This document shows positions 31,189-34,011 of a stretch of 34,011 bases of DNA, piece after piece (position 1 is the first letter of the stretch; every line of letters begins with the position of its first letter). The DNA is taken from positions 1-34,011 of the forward strand of contig JAIKVL010000015.1 in assembly GCA_024685775.1 (NCBI GenBank), written 5' to 3'. Origin of the DNA: Clostridia bacterium. Its GTDB lineage: Bacteria; Bacillota; Clostridia; Christensenellales; CAG-1252. The position numbers and the translations under genes were made by a program. Below the pieces are notes generated by a model. That model was not told where the DNA came from, did not search any database, and saw nothing but the letters and a program-made list of their open reading frames with translations.

Positions 31189-32485
31189 CGTCATATCGTT
31201 TGAAGTCTACGGAACGTCCCACGCGCCCGAAGTCGGCGTGCGGGCGAAAGGTTTTCCCGCGGTTTCGCTCGACGGGGAAAGACTCGCGCGCTTTATGGAG
31301 CGCCGCAAGGCGAAAAACTCCGTCTATTCGACGAAGCGGATCGAAGCGGACGCGCCCGAGATCACGGTTGGCGGGGAATTTTGCGCGATCATCAAAAATT
31401 CGAACGTTCGCAGCGGCGATTACTCCGAGCTTTTCGGGATCCCCCGTCCTTCTCACGCCGATTACGCGGCGCACCTTATGGACGGCAGGCTCGATTTCTC
31501 GGGCGGCGGCGAATTCAGCGGCAGATTGACCGCGCCTCTTTGCGCGCTCGGTTTCGCGGCGAAGGAACTCTTGGCGGAAAAGGGCGTGCGCGTGTCCGCG
31601 TGGGTCCGCTCGATCGGGAAAGCGCAGGGCGCAAGCTACGAAAGCGGGTTGACCGAAGAAATGCTCTCCGCGGGGGAGAAAGGAATTTGGGCGCCCGAAG
31701 GCGAAAAGGAAATGCTTGAAGAGGTCGAAAGAGCGGCGGCGGAAAAAGATTCGGTCGGCGGCGAGATCCAATGCGCGGCGACGGGGCTCCCGGGAGCGAT
31801 CGGCGGCGGGGTCTTCGGCTCTCTCGAAGGGAAGATCGCTTCGCTTTGCTATCTGATCCCCGCGGTCAAAGGCGTTTCGTTCGGAAAGGGTTTCGCGCTC
31901 GCCGAAATGCGCGGCTCGGAGGCGAACGATCCGCTGCGCGTTGTCGGCGGCGAGATCAGGATCGTTAAGAACGACGCGGGCGGGATCAACGGCGGACTCA
32001 GCAACGGGAACCCCGTGACCCTCTCCGTCGCGTTTCGTCCCACGCCCTCGATCGGAAAAGCGCAGAACTCGGTCGATCTCCGGACGAAAACCGATCGGAC
32101 GATCGAGATCAAAGGGCGTCACGACGCGTGTATCGTGCCGCGGGCGGTTCCCGTCGTCGAATCGGCGGTCGCGATCGCGCTTTTGGACGCGCTTCTCGCA
32201 AGCGAGCGAGCGAAATGCGAAAATAGGGCGGGCGATCTCGACGCGCTCAGAACGCAAATAGACGAAGTGGATCAAGAGCTTTGCGCGCTTTTGTCGCGGC
32301 GATTTGATGTCGTTCGCGCGATCGGAGAAGTCAAAAAGGAAAAGGGCCTTCCCGTCTTGAACGAGGCGCGGGAAAAAGCCGTCCTCGAAAAGGTTCGCGC
32401 CCGCGCGGAAAAGGCGGACGAGGCGGACGCTTTCGCCGCCGTCTATCAGACGATCATGACGGAAGCGAAGAAACTTGAAAAGTAA
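31172..32485 (+). CDS. aroC: Chorismate synthase fused to a C-terminal AroQ chorismate mutase
   Basis: A 437-residue fusion. Residues 1-350 are chorismate synthase (EPSP to chorismate, needs reduced flavin), with GTSHAPEVG replacing the usual GESHGPALG, RPSHADYAA, a GGGEFSGRLTAPL block, NDAGGINGGLSNGNPV and RHDACIVPRAVPVVE. Residues about 354-437 are an all-helical AroQ chorismate mutase (LDALRTQIDEVDQEL, LLSRRFDVV, VLNEAREKAVLEKV) with the expected arginines and lysine. The fusion would make chorismate and pass it to prephenate for TyrA, encoded two genes upstream. GGAGG precedes the ATG, which lies within the end of aroA. No frameshift or stop separates the halves. Confidence 0.93.
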   Translation: MKWKGDVISFEVYGTSHAPEVGVRAKGFPAVSLDGERLARFMERRKAKNSVYSTKRIEADAPEITVGGEFCAIIKNSNVRSGDYSELFGIPRPSHADYAAHLMDGRLDFSGGGEFSGRLTAPLCALGFAAKELLAEKGVRVSAWVRSIGKAQGASYESGLTEEMLSAGEKGIWAPEGEKEMLEEVERAAAEKDSVGGEIQCAATGLPGAIGGGVFGSLEGKIASLCYLIPAVKGVSFGKGFALAEMRGSEANDPLRVVGGEIRIVKNDAGGINGGLSNGNPVTLSVAFRPTPSIGKAQNSVDLRTKTDRTIEIKGRHDACIVPRAVPVVESAVAIALLDALLASERAKCENRAGDLDALRTQIDEVDQELCALLSRRFDVVRAIGEVKKEKGLPVLNEAREKAVLEKVRARAEKADEADAFAAVYQTIMTEAKKLEK

Positions 32486-32621
32486 AGAAGCATTTCCGTA
32501 TAAATCTTTGCAAAGTTCATCGTGACTCCTGCGATCCGAATATGCGGGAACCGCTTGAAGAGCGGTTCGAAGGGGTATTCCGATTTGAGAAAAGAATGGA
32601 TATTGAAAAGATCCGCTTAGT

Positions 32622-32786
32622 ATGGAAGACAAAGAAAAGAAGTACGATAATAAGTTTTTGCTCGAAAGGCAACTCGAAACGATCAAGATTTTTTACGAGC
32701 GCAATCTTTTATCGAAAGAACAGTACGAATTTGAGGTTCGGACGTTGACGACGAGAATCAAAACGGACGAGAAAAAGGAGTCATAA
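32622..32786 (+). CDS. Small SHOCT-like protein (54 residues)
   Basis: A short frame beginning MEDKEKKYDN and containing LLERQLETIKIFYERNLLSKEQYEFEVRT in two overlapping helical pieces. The pattern of a helix, then LLSKEQYE, then a second helix, looks like SHOCT-type short domains that follow or accompany other proteins, sometimes next to recombinases. It is highly charged and likely cytosolic. No good Shine-Dalgarno precedes the ATG. A strong terminator follows 12 bases after the stop. No recombinase is adjacent, so the partner, if any, is missing. Confidence 0.6.
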   Translation: MEDKEKKYDNKFLLERQLETIKIFYERNLLSKEQYEFEVRTLTTRIKTDEKKES

Positions 32787-32798
32787 AAGTATTCCGTC

Positions 32799-32836
32799 GG
32801 GGTGGTTTTCGGAGCGGAAAATCGCCCCTATTTTTG
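32799..32836 (+). terminator. Terminator after the SHOCT-like gene
   Basis: GGGGTGGTTTTC pairs with GAAAATCGCCCC (12 pairs, two wobbles) around a GGAGCG loop and is followed by TATTTTTGTG. It may also end the aromatic operon, since no T-tailed hairpin directly follows aroC. Confidence 0.75.
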
Positions 32837-32881
32837 TGTAGCCAATGATTTTTCGGCGATTTCAGGTTCGCAAAACACATC

Positions 32882-32910
32882 AAAGCTCGGCGATGAACCG
32901 AGCTTTTTTT
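32882..32910 (+). terminator. Terminator-type hairpin next to the tRNA remnant
   Basis: AAAGCTCGG, seven-base loop, CCGAGCTTT, then a T run on the plus strand (seven T in total). On the minus strand it directly follows the tRNA-like 3' end, as a tRNA terminator would, though with only three T there. Confidence 0.75.
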
Positions 32911-32949
32911 GGGAGCCGCTAACCGGACTTGCAACCGGTGACCTCGTCC
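32911..32949 (-). pseudogene. Degenerate 3' fragment of a tRNA (Thr-like)
   Basis: The fragment matches the 3' half of the intact tRNA-Thr at 33128-33203 from the anticodon 3' stem to the acceptor end. Differences: the T-stem changed on both sides (CCAG/CTGG to CCGG/CCGG, keeping pairing), one inserted base gives an eight-base T-loop, and the end reads CCC instead of CCA. No matching anticodon loop, D-arm or 5' acceptor strand was found upstream, so it cannot form a tRNA. It could be a decayed isoacceptor or the distal attachment-site copy left by an integrated element. Confidence 0.65.
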
Positions 32950-33024
32950 GCGTCGCGTTTTCGTCCGTCGGGCAGGGCGTGCGCGTTGCTTCGCCCTATC
33001 GGTGACTCCTAAAATGCTCCTTCT

Positions 33025-33052
33025 CCCCAAGATATCTGCTGATATCTCGGGG
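33025..33052. repeat. Strong 12-bp imperfect palindrome
   Basis: CCCCAAGATATC, loop TGCT, GATATCTCGGGG: eleven of twelve positions pair. No T run follows, so it is not a simple terminator. It lies between the tRNA remnant and the intact tRNA-Thr. Function unknown. Confidence 0.6.
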
Positions 33053-33094
33053 TCCCCTTCTATTACGTAACCGTCCTTGGTAAAGACTCGGGCA

Positions 33095-33123
33095 AAGAAA
33101 AAGCACCCTCAAAGAGAGTGCTT
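33095..33123 (-). terminator. Terminator of tRNA-Thr
   Basis: On the minus strand AAGCACTCT, loop CTTTG, AGGGTGCTT (nine pairs, one wobble), then TTTCTTT. It begins five bases after the tRNA CCA end. Confidence 0.88.
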
Positions 33124-33127
33124 ATCT

Positions 33128-33203
33128 TGGAGCTGCTAACCAGACTTGAACTGGTGACCTCGTCCTTACCAAGGACGTGCTCTACCGACTGAGCCATAGC
33201 AGC
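33128..33203 (-). tRNA. tRNA-Thr (anticodon GGU)
   Basis: A 76-base tRNA including an encoded CCA end. Acceptor GCTGCTA/TAGCAGC with discriminator T, D-stem GCTC/GAGC, anticodon stem CGTCC/GGACG with loop TTGGTAA (anticodon GGT, reading ACC and ACU), and T-arm ACCAG-TTCAAGT-CTGGT. Consensus promoter and terminator flank it, so it is a single-gene transcript. Confidence 0.96.
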
Positions 33204-33216
33204 GAACAACTGTCTT

Positions 33217-33245
33217 ATTATATATTCGTTTAGGGGGTTTGTCAA
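33217..33245 (-). promoter_or_regulatory. Consensus promoter of tRNA-Thr
   Basis: TTGACA (33245-33240), 17-base spacer, TATAAT (33222-33217): a full consensus match, 13 bases before the mature tRNA 5' end. Confidence 0.93.
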
Positions 33246-33287
33246 TAGAAAAAGCGAGATTTCGGACAAATTGTCCCCGAAAACAAG

Positions 33288-33322
33288 ACGCGCGGGGCAA
33301 TTTTTGTTTTTGCGCCGCGCGT
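33288..33322 (-). terminator. Terminator after the DUF975-like gene
   Basis: ACGCGCGG (33288-33295) pairs with CCGCGCGT (33315-33322), with extra inner GCAA/TTGC pairing. On the minus strand CTTGTTTTC follows. It lies 29 bases after the stop codon. T-rich DNA on the other side makes it possibly bidirectional. Confidence 0.7.
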
Positions 33323-33350
33323 TTTGTTTGATTTTTTAAAAATCGCTCGA

Positions 33351-34011
33351 TTATTTTTCTTCGGGATCTTCGGTCGAAGACTCTTCCGAGGGGAGTTCGA
33401 CGTACTCTTTTTCGGCGGGAGCTTCTCCGCTTTCAAACCCGAAAACGTCGCTTTCCGAGGAGCCGTTTTCCGCGCTTGCGTCTTCGGAAGAGGTAGCCGA
33501 GGGTTCGTCGAAAAGATCGCTGCGCGCGGCTTTGAGCTCATCGTAGAAATGCGCTCTCGCCATCGAGTGATAGGCGGCGACCCAAAGCCCGCCTACGCCG
33601 AGGCAGAGCAAGCCGACGATGTACCAACCGATAAAGCTGAGGTCGAGAAGGAAAAGCTTTCCTTTGTAGCCGCGCATCATTTCGCTCGAAAGATCGAGGC
33701 ATCGGCGCCATTCTTTATCCGAATCGTCTTGTTGAATATAGAACGCCATCGAATACGCATAGGCTTTAATGATTCCCGGGACGATGAGGAGCAAGGTCCA
33801 AAGGAAGATGAAGAGGTTGCGAAGGAATCCGAGAAGAATGGTGTTCGTAAAATCTTCTTTGAATCTGAGGAACAGATCTTTAAAGTCGATCTTCTTGTCG
33901 CCGCGCGCGACTTTGACTTCGAGGCGCGAAAGTCCGTACGCCATCGGCCCCGCGATGACGATGGATGCGATGGAGAAGATCCAGCCGATCGCGAATTTCG
34001 CCTTTCCGGGA
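33351..34011 (-). CDS. DUF975-type integral membrane protein (5' end beyond the window)
   Basis: The frame is open to the window edge: 22 codons precede the first ATG in view (33944) and read as a membrane helix (KFAIGWIFSIASIVIAG) that belongs to the family, so the true start is outside. The visible 219 residues have several membrane helices, the family block GPMAYGLSRL, LRNLFIFLWTLLLIVPGIIKAYAYSMAFYI and a final helix near LGVGGLWVAAYHSMARAHFYDEL (each split here only for display). A long acidic Ser/Glu tail of about 55 residues follows (for example SSEDASAENGSSESD). Function of the family is unknown. Confidence 0.82.
   Translation of the reverse strand, partial: PGKAKFAIGWIFSIASIVIAGPMAYGLSRLEVKVARGDKKIDFKDLFLRFKEDFTNTILLGFLRNLFIFLWTLLLIVPGIIKAYAYSMAFYIQQDDSDKEWRRCLDLSSEMMRGYKGKLFLLDLSFIGWYIVGLLCLGVGGLWVAAYHSMARAHFYDELKAARSDLFDEPSATSSEDASAENGSSESDVFGFESGEAPAEKEYVELPSEESSTEDPEEK

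Noticed and set aside
32486..32540. A minus-strand small gene starting near 32523 (AGGAGTCACG then ATG).
   Set aside because: An SD-like match is present, but the frame runs antisense into the chorismate mutase domain and no coherent protein could be read.
32548..32568. Terminator of the aromatic operon at GAACCGCT/AGCGGTTC.
   Set aside because: It is a good 8-bp stem but no T run follows. The first convincing terminator is at 32799.
32542..32748. A 68-codon plus-strand frame overlapping the SHOCT-like gene.
   Set aside because: Its second half is an out-of-frame reading of the more coherent 54-codon frame at 32622-32786. The start lies inside a hairpin without an SD.
33063..33269. A 68-codon minus-strand frame.
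   Set aside because: It reads through tRNA-Thr. The AQSVEHVLGKDEVTSSSLVS stretch is the familiar translation of a tRNA gene.

Overview
The window is a chromosomal segment of a Gram-positive-type bacterium, most likely an uncultured Clostridia-like Bacillota. The assignment rests on strong AGGAGG-type ribosome binding sites, textbook TTGACA/TATAAT promoters, a tryptophan T-box leader, the yaaO-holB-ricT (yaaT) gene order, a DUF975-type membrane protein and metG-tatD-rsmA linkage. The order or family cannot be fixed from the sequence alone. Third codon positions are GC-rich, which leaves very long open frames antisense to real genes. These were treated as shadows.

Layout. 1-570: 3' end of a 23S rRNA gene, a 5S rRNA gene and a terminator, i.e. 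the end of an rRNA operon. 669-3295: a convergent pair of c-di-GMP genes (HD-GYP and GGDEF) with similar multi-pass membrane sensor domains. 3604-5371 (minus): a TrpB2-type tryptophan synthase beta chain under a T-box leader. 5638-6734 (minus): a lipoprotein trypsin-like (HtrA-type) protease without a PDZ domain, divergent from a possible small leaderless gene. 6929-10442 (minus): metG-tatD-rsmA operon. 10667-15439 (plus): phosphoglucomutase, yaaO-like decarboxylase, holB and ricT, all overlapping. 15494-19794 (minus): uxaB-uxaA (hexuronate catabolism), radC and a YgjP-type metallopeptidase. 20062-21057: galE, whose 3' end runs into a 127-bp element bounded by perfect 19-bp inverted repeats.

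21324-27656 is the most unusual part: a small secreted or anchored beta-rich protein followed by a 1942-residue surface protein. The large protein has an N-terminal membrane anchor, a beta domain and then four ComEC-like metallo-beta-lactamase (MBL) domains separated by three pairs of bacterial surface (MBG-like) repeats. Only the first MBL domain keeps the complete metal-binding set. The other three are decayed in different ways.

27733-32485: a 71-residue membrane protein, then a 17-codon leader peptide with five Tyr and two Phe codons and a terminator/antiterminator pair. This is a strong candidate transcription attenuator for the aromatic operon behind it: DAHP synthase, prephenate dehydrogenase, EPSP synthase, and a chorismate synthase-chorismate mutase fusion. 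With TrpB2 and its T-box, the window holds two separate amino-acid-sensing leaders for aromatic amino acids.

32622-34011: a 54-residue SHOCT-like small gene, several strong hairpins, a degenerate 3' fragment of a tRNA, an intact tRNA-Thr(GGU) with consensus promoter and terminator, and a DUF975-type membrane protein cut by the window edge. No CRISPR array, intact insertion sequence or phage module was seen.
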